Source: Gautieria morchelliformis (taxonomy: Eukaryota > Basidiomycota > Agaricomycetes > Gomphales > Gomphaceae). Taken from it: 64,000 nucleotides of DNA. The DNA lies in contig WHVA01000268.1 in assembly GCA_015179125.1 (NCBI GenBank), positions 1 to 64,000 of the forward strand, given 5' to 3'. Both the position numbers and the translations under genes were made by a program. The notes beneath the pieces are model-generated. The model did no database searches and was not told where the DNA came from. It saw only the letters and a list, made by a program, of their open reading frames with translations. The first letter of the stretch is position 1. The number at the start of each line of letters is the position of its first letter. This document shows positions 35,401 to 45,790 of the stretch, piece by piece.

Positions 35401-35750
35401 GCATGTGCAATGTGTGTGAGCCTTGTGAGGGGTGGCGGGAGGAGCTTGGTGGGCAACAGGGGAGGGCTGCACTCAGTTAGTCAAATGTCAGAGAACAGAG
35501 GCTATACCGTACTTACAAGGGGTTCATCCTCCTCATCTTCAGCCTCATCATTGGCTGACTTCACCACCTCACTGTCAATGTCCAAGTCCAAATTGGTACC
35601 ATAGTCAGGATCATTGTACGTGTGGGATAATCAGGGGGATAATCATGGTGGGTTGATGATGATTGGCTGGGGGCAAAGTCGGAGGCAGTGAAGATGTTGC
35701 GGTTGAATGGCCAGATGTCACATTGTTGGAATGTGGCCTCGATGGGCTTG

Positions 35751-35982
35751 TGTAAATATGCATATTTCCCTGTATTGCCACAAGGCAATACATAATACTC
35801 AGTAGCTTATATAGCGCCAGTGGGTCCTCGCAGACCCACTGTATAGTTCTTGCATGAGAACCCTCCGGGATTCCCCAGCTTAACCTTACTTGTAACTGTC
35901 ACTATGTCATATTAGAATCACCACAGATTGGTCAAGCTCTACTGCCTTGTGATAACACAAGTAATAAGCCACACCTCTTACA
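35751..35982 (+). mobile_element. Solo LTR-D (232 bp) with target duplication GCTTG
   Basis: It starts TGTAAATATGCATATTTCCC and ends CACACCTCTTACA. GCTTG occurs at 35746-35750 and 35983-35987. A TATA-like GCTTATATAGC and a short hairpin (CAGTGGGTC...GACCCACTG, 35818-35841) lie inside. Related sequence lies at 59538-60226. It splits the transposase between VPK and EATFQQ. Orientation follows the second copy, which has a polypurine tract on its left. Confidence 0.85.
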
Positions 35983-36893
35983 GCTTGGGTACCATGTATT
36001 TCTCGCAGACCATCATGTACACTTTGACTACAGTGTCCCGGGTGATGAGTCTACAATTCACCACACATTCTTGGCAGTGTTTATTCCATGTGGTTTGGAG
36101 TGGGCCGAAAACCCCGACATCGAGCAGTTGAAGTTTGTGTGTGGTTTGAGGAGGTAGACAATAGAGAAAGATGTTGTTCTTGAACGGCCTTTCATGTGAA
36201 GCATGGCCATCGAAAATCAACAGGATGAATTCATCATCATTACAATGAGAGAGAGCATGAGGGATGAAAACAGATTTGAACCAGTACTTGCAAATAACAG
36301 AGTCAGTCCAGCCAGCTTCAGAAGTGGTAACACTGCAAGGAAATCATTGTTAGTGTTGGATACCAAATGAGGCAATGTCACTCACGAGCCAACACCGGGG
36401 ATGTTCCACCACGGTGCGATGCTGCCTTTGGGAACAATAAAGACAAGAGTGACTGTGGAACCATCCATGCAGATGGCTTCAATGAGGGTGACTAGGACTA
36501 GGGAATCCGACCATAGAGCGTAGCGTTCACGATTGCTGTTAGGAAAAATGAATTGGGTTGGAAGGTTCTTGCATGCCCCCCAAGCTGAAGCCCCTTCTCA
36601 TCAACATTATAGCAGTTGTGCTGTAGGATCTTGTAACTAACCAATACCTTCTCCAGCAAGTCAAAATGGACCTTGACGGTGGTCGGGTTAAAGGACTGAG
36701 CCTGTTTGGGATCGAGGCCTCGTGCCTTGGCCGCAGAGAGAACACCACAATGTCGTCGAAGGAACCGCTTGACCCACATTTTGGACGTGAGCTTACCAGT
36801 GAGAACCTTGATGCATTCTCGGAGTGTGCTGCGAGTTAGTGGCTCAGCCATGGGCGCCTGATAATGGCACAAGGCAACCAGTATGTCAAGATT

Positions 36894-37853
36894 GGATTTT
36901 AGGCATTAATATCATGTATTAGTGAACACAGTGAATGCCCGAATGGCTTGTGCAATGAAGTGTGTAATTCGGCAAATAAGGTGAATCCAATAAATGGGTA
37001 GAAGCGGAGAGGGCTACCCGAACGGAGTTCGCCATATCTACAGTCGTAGCGAAATAGCCCGTGATACTTGACAATGTAACATACAAGGTCTCATGGAAAT
37101 GTTGTCTAGCAGTGACAATCCTTTTGCCGGCGAAGGTGCTCCTTCGGAGCCCTTCGCCGACAGCACCGACAATGGTATGAAGATGAAAGTAGTGAAGGTG
37201 AAGTACAAAAACTCACCAGTGGTGCTTAAGTCCTCCTCTGGTCTAAGATAGTAGTCTATAGAAGAGACAATAGTCACAGTGAGGTCAAGTTTTTCACAAG
37301 ATAGACATATGATAATTGAACTGCAGAATATACATGTGAATGTAAACTACTTATACCGAATGCTCATACGTTATCAGTGAATAGGAAAGAGGCCGTTGTG
37401 AGTCAGGGTTGGATAGGGGGGGTGCAGTCAGGATACAAATAGATGAAACACATATACAATAGAAATAAGGAGGAGTGTGGACATGAAACAACAGAGAGGA
37501 AAGAGGATAAAGGTGCCAATGTAAGAAAACATGGCTTGCGACCTGCATACACGTTACCCTGCACGGACTCTTGGTCTTCTGTGTTGATCCCACACAATAT
37601 ACAGGTAGAACATCCTACGAATGCATCCTGGCCATAGAAACACCCAAAGGGGTTGAATCGGGAGGATGATGGGGCCAGTGATGAGCCATAACACTGGGTA
37701 AGGGATGTCGATTGTGTTTGATGGCATGGCTACTGGTGAATTATGCAAGTAGCAAATGATCATTCGGTGAACCCGGCAAAGAGCAAATGGAGCAAACATA
37801 GAGGTGGAGGGAAAATGGGGGTAACTTAATACAAGAATAAATGGGTCATGACA
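36894..37853. mobile_element. Solo LTR-A (960 bp) with target duplication CAGTA
   Basis: It starts TGTCAAGATTGGATTTTAGG and ends AATGGGTCATGACA. CAGTA occurs at 36889-36893 and 37854-37858. The second CAGTA is directly followed by CCTGC, the target duplication of the copia element. Confidence 0.93.
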
Positions 37854-37863
37854 CAGTACCTGC

Positions 37864-38037
37864 TGTTAGCAACTTGGGGTTATGGCAGGGAAGGTTCGGT
37901 AGAGTTCTTAGAAAGCTAGAATCAAATTCACTACATGATTTTCATAGCATGTTGACTGAAAATCATGTAGTGAATTTGATTCTAGCTTTCTAAGAACTCT
38001 ACCGAACCTTCCCTGCCATAACCCCAAGTTGCTAACA
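37864..38037. repeat. Perfect 81-bp inverted repeat replacing the copia 5' LTR
   Basis: The left arm 37864-37944 (TGTTAGCAACTTGGGGTTAT...) is an exact reverse complement of 37957-38037; the loop is TAGCATGTTGAC. The right arm plus loop match the 3' end of the 3' LTR from 42589 on, apart from an insertion there. The seed pair ATTTTCA / TGAAAAT that brackets the loop also brackets the same 12 nt in the 3' LTR (42582-42588 and 42601-42607). Confidence 0.95.
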
Positions 38038-38052
38038 AGGGTTATGGGCCCC
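38038..38052 (+). promoter_or_regulatory. Copia primer binding site (half-tRNA type)
   Basis: Directly after the LTR end GCTAACA lies AGGGTTATGGGCCCC. This resembles the Drosophila copia primer site as I remember it (GGTTATGGGCCC) and is complementary, with one mismatch, to the anticodon stem-loop of initiator tRNA-Met (GGGCTCATAACCC). It suggests priming by a tRNA fragment rather than by a tRNA 3' end. Confidence 0.72.
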
Positions 38053-41000
38053 GCAGACACTTCGCAGAAGCTTTTGGGTGTGGAGAAGCTTGCAACAGAT
38101 GGAAGCAATTGGCCTCTGTGGCGAGCTACTCTCACAAGTTATTTTGAGTCCAAAAATCTACTCAGGCATATAGAAGGGAGAGCCATTCGACCTCCTGATC
38201 CTCCAGTCATGCCCCCAGGCCATATTCTTACAGAAGCTGAGGAAACTCAGATAGAGAAGGCTGAGGAGAAGCTGGAGAAGTATCTTGCCAGAGAAGGACA
38301 GGCAAAAACCCAAATAATCGTCTCAGTGTCAGAGTCACTAGCTCTGATGCTACAGAAGAAGAACACAGCAAAAGAAGTCTGGGATGCATTGGTCACTGAG
38401 ATGACCAAAAAGCCCAAGATGGTCCTCACCAACCTACAGAGACAGCTTCACAGTATGAGGTGTCCTGAGGATGGAGACTTGAGAGATCACTTGGACAAGG
38501 CCCAAGACCTCTATGCTCATCTTAATGAGATGGGAGCCAGAATTTCTGAAGGAGAGTTCACGGATATCATCCTTGCGTCACTTCCACCCTCCTATGAGGC
38601 AGTTATGAATGCCCTTACCACGTCGCTCGAAGAATGTGGAATGCCCTTAGTGCCTGATGATATAATAAGAGTACTAAAGGCTCAATATGACAGGAGAAAG
38701 ACCCTTAATATTTCACAAGAAGAGCAGGCATTTATTGGTTCATCCACAAAGGGGCAGAAGGGCCGGAAAGACCCGAAGGTGCCTACATGCACTAATTGCC
38801 ACAAGCCTGGACATGCTATCGAGAGTTGCTGGGCTAAAGGGGGTGGTAAAGAAGGCCAGGGGACACGTCAGAAAAAGAAAGCCAAAGCCAAAAAGAAGAA
38901 GGGCAAAGCCAAGGCAAATGTTGCCGAAGAAGTGTCTTCTGAGGAGGATGAGAGTGGCAGTCCAGCCGCTTTCGCCAATTTCGACTGCTCCAATTTGAGT
39001 AGTTTATCCTTGGACACTGTTGTTATCCTCGACACTGGAACGACCGCACATATGACCCCTCACAAGAATTTATTGAGGGATTATAGTCCATTCTCATAGC
39101 CACACACAATTTGTGCAGCCAACAAAGGCACTTTTGATGCCTTCGGTTCAGGCTCACTCGTGCTATCTAATAAAATTGGAGATAAGACTGTGAAGATCAC
39201 ATTGAAGGATATGTTCTACGCGCCCAAAATGGCTGTTACCCTGATCTCGATCGGCCGGTGCGATGATGCAGGCTATAACACTCAAATAGCTGATCAGAAA
39301 TGCACAATATCCAATCGTAAAGGCAGGATATTGATGCAAGCACCGAAGCTGAATGGCTTATATCGATTTGACTTACAACACACAAGTGCCGAAGCGCATA
39401 TATGCACATCAGCCATGGAGATACATCAAAAAATGGGGCATATTTCACAAAAGTCCCTACAGCATTTGCTCAACCGTGGCATGATATTAGGCATTGAATT
39501 GAGCTCAAAAGGTGACAAGGTTGTTTGCGATGCGTGCATTCAAGACAAGATTGCACGTAAATCACTTCCTCAGGAACCCAGAAGCCGATCTTCAAAATTT
39601 GGTGACAGAATTTATTCTGATGTCTGGGGACCCGCGAGACACTCCACAATTGACAAGAAATCCTATTATGTGTCTTTCATCGACGACTATTCAAGGGAAT
39701 CAGTTATCTATTTGATGGCAAACAAATCAGAGGCATTTTCAAAATACAAACTCTACGAGGCTTTGATGCTTCAACAGAGGAATGTGCACATCAAAGCACT
39801 TGTTTCCGACAGAGGGGGCGAATACACAAGCTCGGAATTCGAACAGCATTTAGCCAAGCAAGGCACGAAGCATCGGTTAACCGTACACGACACCCCAGAG
39901 TCAAATGGTGTTGCTGAACGTCTAAACTGAACCCTAGTTGAAAGAGCTCGTGCCCTGCTATTAGAATCAAGTCTTCCTAAGACTCTATGGGGGCATGCAA
40001 TTTTGCACGCCAACTATCTTAGGAATAGGACGCACACAAGAGCTTTGCCAGACAAAACCCCTTTTGAAATGATACATCACGAGAAACCGAACCTGAAGGA
40101 CATACACGTGTGGGGAATTGAAGTCTACGTTAAAGTCAAAGAGGGAAACAAACTAGCAGCCCGTGCCAAAAGAGCTTGGTGGATAGGAATCTCTGGACAG
40201 AGCCATGGTCACTGCATCTACTGGCCTGACTCTCAGAAGGTTTCTGTCGAGCGGAATGTTATATTTGACTCAGAGATGAAGGGGGGCAAAGCTCCAATCA
40301 TTTCTATTGAAGAGTCACAGCTACCTACGTCCAGAAAAGTGATACAGGCCATCTCGGCGCCAGCACCTATGCCTAGTCGCTTAGTCAGCGAGGAGGCAAA
40401 GATCGAGGAAATCAACGATAATGAACCAAAGGAACGTCTTGAGGAGCTGCAACCCAGTCAGACTGTTGATGTTAGACCTAAAGAAGCTGCTCCAATAAGG
40501 AGAAGCGACAGGATCTGTCAGCAGCAGGAGCGGCCGGCCCCAAGTGGTCCCATAACAAGATCTCAAGCTAAGAGACATGCTGGTGCAGACATCACTACAC
40601 TAGCTTACGAGGACATTGAGGACCATCAAGACAAATTATTCAAACAAGATTTATCCTCTGAAACTGATGGCATCAGTGATTATAACCTTGCCATCAGTAC
40701 ACTTTCAACCTCCGATCAAAACAAAGATAAGGTGCTGCCAGATTTGAATCAAACCGAGCCTAGCAATGCAGATGAAGCCTTAAATGATCCTATATGGAAA
40801 GCATTGATGGATAAAGAGTACAAAGTGCTACTCGACAAAGGTGTATGGGAAGTGGTTAAACCACCTCCTGGGGCAAATATTGTCGGAAATAGATGGGTAT
40901 TCCTCTGGAAACGCAATCCAGAAGGTGAACCCATTACACCTAGATCGAGGATGGTCGCCCAAGGCTTTACACAAAGTGTTGGAGTCGACTACAATGAAAC

Positions 41001-42294
41001 TTATGCACCTGTTGCTCAGATGACTTCCTTACGGACTATATGCGCCATTGCTGCTAGGAATAACTGGCCTATTCATCAAATGGATGTGGACAGTGCGTAT
41101 TTGAATGCTACACTGCCCGAACCTATTTACATGAGACAGCCATATGGATATGAGACCGGAGACAAAGATGATGTCCTCCTGCTGAAGAAAGCACTTTATG
41201 GCCTCAAACAGTCTGGAAGGGAATGGTACAAACGTCTGAGTGGTGAATTTCTCAAGTTAGGATTCACTAAATCAGCTTCGGATGGAGCTGTATTTTGCAG
41301 ACATGGACCGAGAGGGCATGCGATTATTGCAACAGCAGTGGATGACCTCACTATCACAGCTGAGAGTCAACCAATCCTCGATGGGGTAAAGCATGACCTT
41401 GCCCAGATCTTCAGTATGAAAGATCTAGGCGAGATTCACTGGCTTTTGAACCTCAAAATCGAAAGAGATTGGAATAACAAATCGATTGCAATATCACAAG
41501 CTGCATACATCCAGAAAATCATTAAAAAATTCAATCTGGATGATGCCAAAACATTTTCCACGCCTCTCAACCCAGCTGTTAACTTATCCAGGGACCAATG
41601 CCCTTCCACAGATGAAGACAAGCAGAAGATGTCGAAAATTCCATACAGACAAGCGATAGGATCATTGATGTGGGCAGCAGTAGCCACTCGACCAGACATT
41701 GCATTCGCAGTGTCATTACTTTCTCAATTCCTCGAAAACCCAGGTCCAACTCATTGGAATGCAGTCAAACCTGTCTTTAAATATTTAAAAGGCACGATGG
41801 ACTACAAATTGACACTTGGGAATAATCGAGACGGCCTCATTGGGTATTCAGATGCGGATTGGGCTTCACAAGAGCACAGGCACTCATACTTGGTTTATAT
41901 TTTTCAGATTGATGGAGGGACCGTATCATGGAGTTGTCAAAAACAATCCATAGTAGCCCTATCATCAACTGAAGCCGAATTCGTTGCCCTGACTCATGCG
42001 AGCAAGGAAGCCTTATGGATGTGCCACTTTATTTCTGAAGTGTTCCAACCGCTGAATTATCCCATCAAACTTTATTCAGACAATCAATCAGCCATTGCCA
42101 TCGTCTATGGCACTCAACAACACACGAGGACCAAACATTTCGACATTAGATTATATTTCATCCGAGATATAGTCGAAGATGGAGAAATTAAGCTTGTGTA
42201 CCTACCAATGGAACACATGCTAGCCGATCTTCTCACTAAAGGACTTCCTAGTCCTAGAGTGAGAATCCTCAACGAGAGAATCGGAATATATTAA
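38044..42294 (+). pseudogene. Copia gag-pol polyprotein, two in-frame stops
   Basis: One frame spans 1416 codons from ATG 38044 (MGPADTSQKLLGVEKLATDG). Domains: Gag capsid (LQRQLHSMRCPEDGDLRDHL), knuckle CTNCHKPGHAIESC, protease VVILDTGTTAHMTPHKN, GAG-pre-integrase (HQKMGHISQKSLQHLLNRG, CDACIQDK), integrase (YSDVWGPAR, LVSDRGGEYTSSEFEQHL), RT (WVFLWKRNPEGEPITPRSRM, VDSAYLNATLPEPIYMRQP, ALYGLKQSGREWYKRL, TAVDDLTIT) and RNase H (YSDADWASQEHRHS, VALSSTEAEFVALTHASKEA, TKHFDIRLYFIRD, LADLLTKGLPSPR). The stops are TAG at 39097-39099 just after the protease and TGA at 39928-39930 within integrase after VAERLN, where Arg (CGA) is expected. Gag, Pol and RNase H are otherwise open. Confidence 0.93.
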
Positions 42295-42307
42295 GCTTGA
42301 GGGGGCA

Positions 42308-42739
42308 TGTGGGTGCATTTATGCTCCTGCACCAAAATCAAGCATAATGTATTCGATTTATTGTATGGTGTTTCCAATTCTTTCTCACATTGTTCTTGTA
42401 CCATGCATTCACTTCCCTGATTATTTTCGAAAATTCCCAGTCACTCCCTATCTCTCCATTTCATTTTGTTATCTCTATTTTCACAGGCGGCTGCACCCAG
42501 CGGAGTTTGAAATGACTTCAGGATAGTGCTCCTCTCTCAGTGACAATAAATTCACTGAGAGAGGCGAGTAGTATTCCTTGTATTTTCATAGCATGTTGAC
42601 TGAAAATCATGTAGTGAATTTGATTCTAGGTATTGTATTAATATAACAGTGACAATAAATTCACTGAGAGAGTGAATTTGATTCTAGCTTTCTAAGAACT
42701 CTACCGAACCTTCCCTGCCATAACCCCAAGTTGCTAAAA
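42308..42739 (+). mobile_element. Copia 3' LTR (432 bp)
   Basis: It follows the polypurine run GAGGGGGCA, begins TGTGGGTGCATTTATGCTCC and ends AAGTTGCTAAAA before the CCTGC target duplicate. The last bases differ from the palindrome's AACA by one substitution. It contains an extra ~55-bp stretch (about 42630-42684) that repeats CAGTGACAATAAATTCACTG and GTGAATTTGATTCTAG from earlier in the LTR and is absent from the 5' palindrome arms. Confidence 0.88.
42531..42564 (+). terminator. Hairpin with AATAAA in its loop
   Basis: CCTCTCTCAGTGA (42531-42543) pairs perfectly with TCACTGAGAGAGG (42552-42564), with CAATAAAT as loop. A poly(A) signal in a hairpin loop within the LTR suggests the R-region processing site of the element. 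Confidence 0.6.
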
Positions 42740-42945
42740 CCTGCTCCTCAGGGGGCCTAAGAAGTGCCTGCGTAACGTTCCCCTCGTGTCGAGCCTTCCA
42801 TCCCCGCAGGTGATGACGGAGGGCTGAGAATGGCAGCCGGTGAGTTGCAGCGAGTTGTTGAATGGAGCGAGTGCCTCAAGAAGGGAAACCTCTCTAGGTG
42901 ATAGCGAGTTTGGGGAAGGAGAGGTGGGTTTATATACACTTGGGA

Positions 42946-43490
42946 GGATAATCATAATGATCATGTGATACAGCATATATGAGTATGTAATATATTATAA
43001 GAGTATTAATAACAACATATAGGAATATATAGTAGTATTTATAAGGAGAATAATAGATGTTATTAGATGATTCTGTATATATTTAAACATATTGAAGATA
43101 TATATACATATGAGAGAGTACTAGACTACAAGATAGAGTAACAGATACTTGGAGAGATACTTGTAACAGATATGAGTAGGAGTATTAGTATGACTAGTTA
43201 TAATGAGAGAGTATTAGACTACCACATGGAGTAATAGTAGTTGTCTATATATTTGTAATACATATGAATAGTTATAATGATATAGTGTATATTAAAAGTG
43301 GGTAGAAAAAATAAGAAGAGGCATAAAAATAAGAATTGGTGTTCTCGTCAGTGGAGCGGCCGCTCGGGGAGGGGCAAAAGAAAATTTATTTATATCCCAA
43401 CAATAAGATTGGCATGTACTTTCGTCCTCTTCTTTTCTATAATCTGAGAATAAAATGGGTGAAGCTACAGGTAATAAAAAGTTATGAGCA
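42946..43490. repeat. Repeat E, inverted copy
   Basis: The inverse of 23120-23690, ending GTTATGAGCATCCGCC. Here it adjoins the pogo N-terminus, so it may represent the pogo 5' flank or a separate element. The small CpG-bearing island GAGCGGCCGCTCGGGG is intact in this copy, whereas the plus copy has GAGTGGCTGCTC. Confidence 0.68.
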
Positions 43491-43502
43491 TCCGCCATGA
43501 CA

Positions 43503-44931
43503 GTTATAAACATCTGCCATGCAGGACTCGGTTCGCAAAGCATACAGCTTGGCCAGACTTGAAGAATGACAGCACCCAATTGATGCTGGCCTGGTCCAAG
43601 GGGAATGTGTCTCCACCGATCATGAAATATGGGGTCAGGGTGTTCAGGAAGGCTCAGCCCCATTCTCGGTCACTGTCCAAGGGCATCGCTGGATTCACCT
43701 GCCCTTGTCTCGAGCCTGTCACCAGCTGCTTGGCTTATTCTTCCAAATCTTTGAACCCCCTGAACTCTTCTGTTTGCACTTCTTCTCTTCTTGGCTCTCG
43801 GGCCGTCAGTCTCACATCTAATTTAGCCATGATGAGGTGTAGTGTGTTTGATATTTCCTCATTCTTTGCTTGGCTTGCCTGGAGCTTGTCATGACCCATT
43901 TATTTCCCTTACCCAGCTATCCCTACTTTCCCTTTCACCACTCCTCCTGTATGTTCATTTGAGTTCGCCCTTCCCTTCCACCACTCCTCCTCCATGTTCG
44001 CCACATTCCCCAAATGACCATTCACTACTCGCATCATTCGCCAGGAGGCACACCATCAAACACGATCAACATCCTTTACCCGGCATGATGGTTCATCACT
44101 GGCCCCATCATCTTCTGGACTGATCCCCTTCGGGTATCCCTATGGCCGGGATGCATTCGCAGGATGTCCTACCCATAGATCATGTGGGATCAACCCAGCA
44201 GACGAAGAGTCCGTGCAGGGTAACGTGTATGCGGGTCTCAAGGTGTTTTCTTACATAGGTACCTTTATCCTCTTTCCCTCCATTGTTTCATGTTTGCACT
44301 CCTCCCTTCCTCTATTGCATATACACTTCATCTATTTGTATCCTGACTGTGCACCGCTATCCAACCCTGACTCATGACGGCCTCTTTCCTATTCGCTGAT
44401 AACATATGAGTATTCGGTATAAGTAGTTTACATTCACATGTATATTCCCCAGTTCAATTATCATACGTCTACCTTGTGCAAAACTTGACCTCACTGTGAC
44501 TATCATCTTGAGCCCTCTTCTATAGATTACCACCTTCGACCAGAAGAAGACTTAAGCACCACTGGTGAGTTTTCGTACTTTACCTTCACTACCTTAGCCT
44601 TTGTATTATTATTGGTGCTGTTGGCCAAGGGCTCCGAAGGAGCACCTTCACCAGCGAAAAGATTGTTACTGCTTGACAACCTTTCCCTGAGACCTTGCAC
44701 ATTACATCATCAAGTGTCATGGGCTACTTCGCTACAACTGTAGATAGTCCGTTTGGGCAGCTCTCTTACCTTCTGAACATTTATTGGTTCACCTTATTCA
44801 CCAAATGGCACACTTCGTTGCACAAGCTATTCAGGCATTCGCTGTGTTCACTAATACACAATATTACCGCCTAAAACCCAATCTTGACAGAGCTCTTCTT
44901 CAATACTCCAGATTTGTTCAGACTGATCCAT
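43503..44931 (-). pseudogene. Gypsy C gag N-terminal part, split by LTR-A
   Basis: On the minus strand the start MDQSEQIWSIEEE lies at 44931-44890 and continues after the LTR-A insertion at 43886 with LQASQAKNEEI and downstream capsid sequence related to 11239-11640. Frames are broken by several changes. It ends near 43503, where repeat E sequence begins soon after. Confidence 0.7.
43887..44889. mobile_element. Solo LTR-A (1003 bp), opposite orientation, target duplication GAGCT
   Basis: It runs TGTCATGACCCATTTATTTC to AAACCCAATCTTGACA, the reverse of the other copies. GAGCT occurs at 43882-43886 and 44890-44894. Removal restores the gag reading across the site. Confidence 0.93.
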
Positions 44932-44962
44932 TACCACAGGATTCAAAGGGATACTCAGGGAC

Positions 44963-45270
44963 TGTAAGGGCAACTCTCCCTAGACAGTGGAAGTCATGTG
45001 GTCTGGTAGAGGATGATCCAAAGAGGAAAAGCTAAGGACCTCCGCTACCAGCACACTAGTTATATACCTTGTGTCTCTGATTGAAGTCAGGGATGCCCAC
45101 TCCACTCCTGACACAAGTCCACACCTCCGCGGCACCCGCCTAACATGCACATCTCAACCCACGACTTTGGCGCCACTCCGTGATACTTCCCAAGGCCAAA
45201 GCTTTGGAAACTCAGGTGGGCCCTCAGGATGTGCTCGGGTCGGATCCAGACCTTGGGTCAGAACCTTTTA
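44963..45270 (-). mobile_element. LTR-C partial copy, minus orientation
   Basis: Minus-strand end TTGCCCTTACA lies 31 bp before the gag ATG, a 5' LTR position, but the leader seen at 10304-10494 is missing. It contains the TATATACC TATA-like block near 45063. It is cut at about 45270, where unrelated DNA begins. Confidence 0.72.
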
Positions 45271-45790
45271 TGATTGATTGGTACCTTTAGCAAATGATTT
45301 CTACTGCTCAGCGGTTGGGACCGCTATATCTGTCCCTTTCTTGTGTGCTGACTAAGCCTCCAGATGGATGAAGGTCACGTGACCGTGTCGACGAGAGAAT
45401 GGTCTCGATCTAGAGGATAACTATATCAAAAGGCTTCGCTTTTGAGATAGTCTAGAGTAAACAATAATAGTGAACTCTCAACAAAGAATTGGAGTGAACT
45501 ATTGAGATTTAAGTTCTGTAGCTATCAAACAAGACTACAGTGACTTCAAGGGGTGAAACAGTTGATTCTGGATGATTGATTTATACATTCGTAGTAGCTA
45601 CTTATACTATACTAGTGGTAACTACTAGTGTTCGAGATAGTGAGTCAATGGGTCAAAAAACTACATGTAACTAGAGGGGTGACTACTTATAGTCATAAAG
45701 TCATGGGAGTGATGGGGATAGTGTCAGGGGTGTTAAGCTTTGGAATAGAGTCTTGTACCTATTATACAGAAATGAAGCTGAGACTGGGAA
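45271..45790. other. Unassigned insertion between two LTR-C copies
   Basis: Moderately AT-rich, with 'AGTAGCTACTTATACTATACTAGTGGTAACTACTAG'-like runs of short inverted words. No frame or terminal repeat is recognisable. It may be a piece of another LTR. Confidence 0.4.

Larger units (their letters stand above)
37864..42739 (+). mobile_element. Ty1/copia retrotransposon with aberrant 5' LTR
   Basis: Flanked by CCTGC at 37859-37863 and 42740-42744. The internal region has a tRNA-fragment-type primer binding site at 38038, one gag-pol frame (38044-42294), a polypurine tract (about 42294-42306) and a 3' LTR (42308-42739). The 5' LTR is replaced by a 174-bp palindrome made from the last 81 bp of the LTR. 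It lies within the pogo transposase gene in the opposite direction. Only two in-frame stops and the high coherence of the frame indicate a recent insertion relative to most elements here. Confidence 0.93.
35400..42940 (-). pseudogene. Pogo/Tigger-type DDE transposase gene split by three insertions
   Basis: On the minus strand the N-terminus lies at 42939-42745 (LERFPFLRHSLHSTTRCNSP, a helix-turn-helix-like start, to NVTQALLRPPEEQ). It continues at 36893-36386 (VLVALCHYQAPMAEPLTRST; MWVKRFLRRHCGVLSAAKAR; NCYNVDEKGLQLG with the first catalytic Asp), crosses a GT-AG intron at 36385-36333, and resumes at 36332-35988 (VTTSEAGWTDSVICKYWF; ILLIFDGHASH with the second Asp; LLDVGVFGPLQTTWNKH with the third). 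The tail resumes at 35745 (IEATFQQCDIWPFNRNIF; ASDFAPSQSSS). Interruptions are copia (37864-42739), LTR-A (36894-37853) and LTR-D (35751-35982), each with an exact target duplication. Apart from these the frame is largely open. All three acidic residues are present. Terminal repeats were not identified. Confidence 0.82.

Noticed and set aside
35818..35841. CAGTGGGTC...GACCCACTG as pogo terminal inverted repeats
   Set aside because: It is an internal hairpin of LTR-D, whose ends and GCTTG target duplication are clear.
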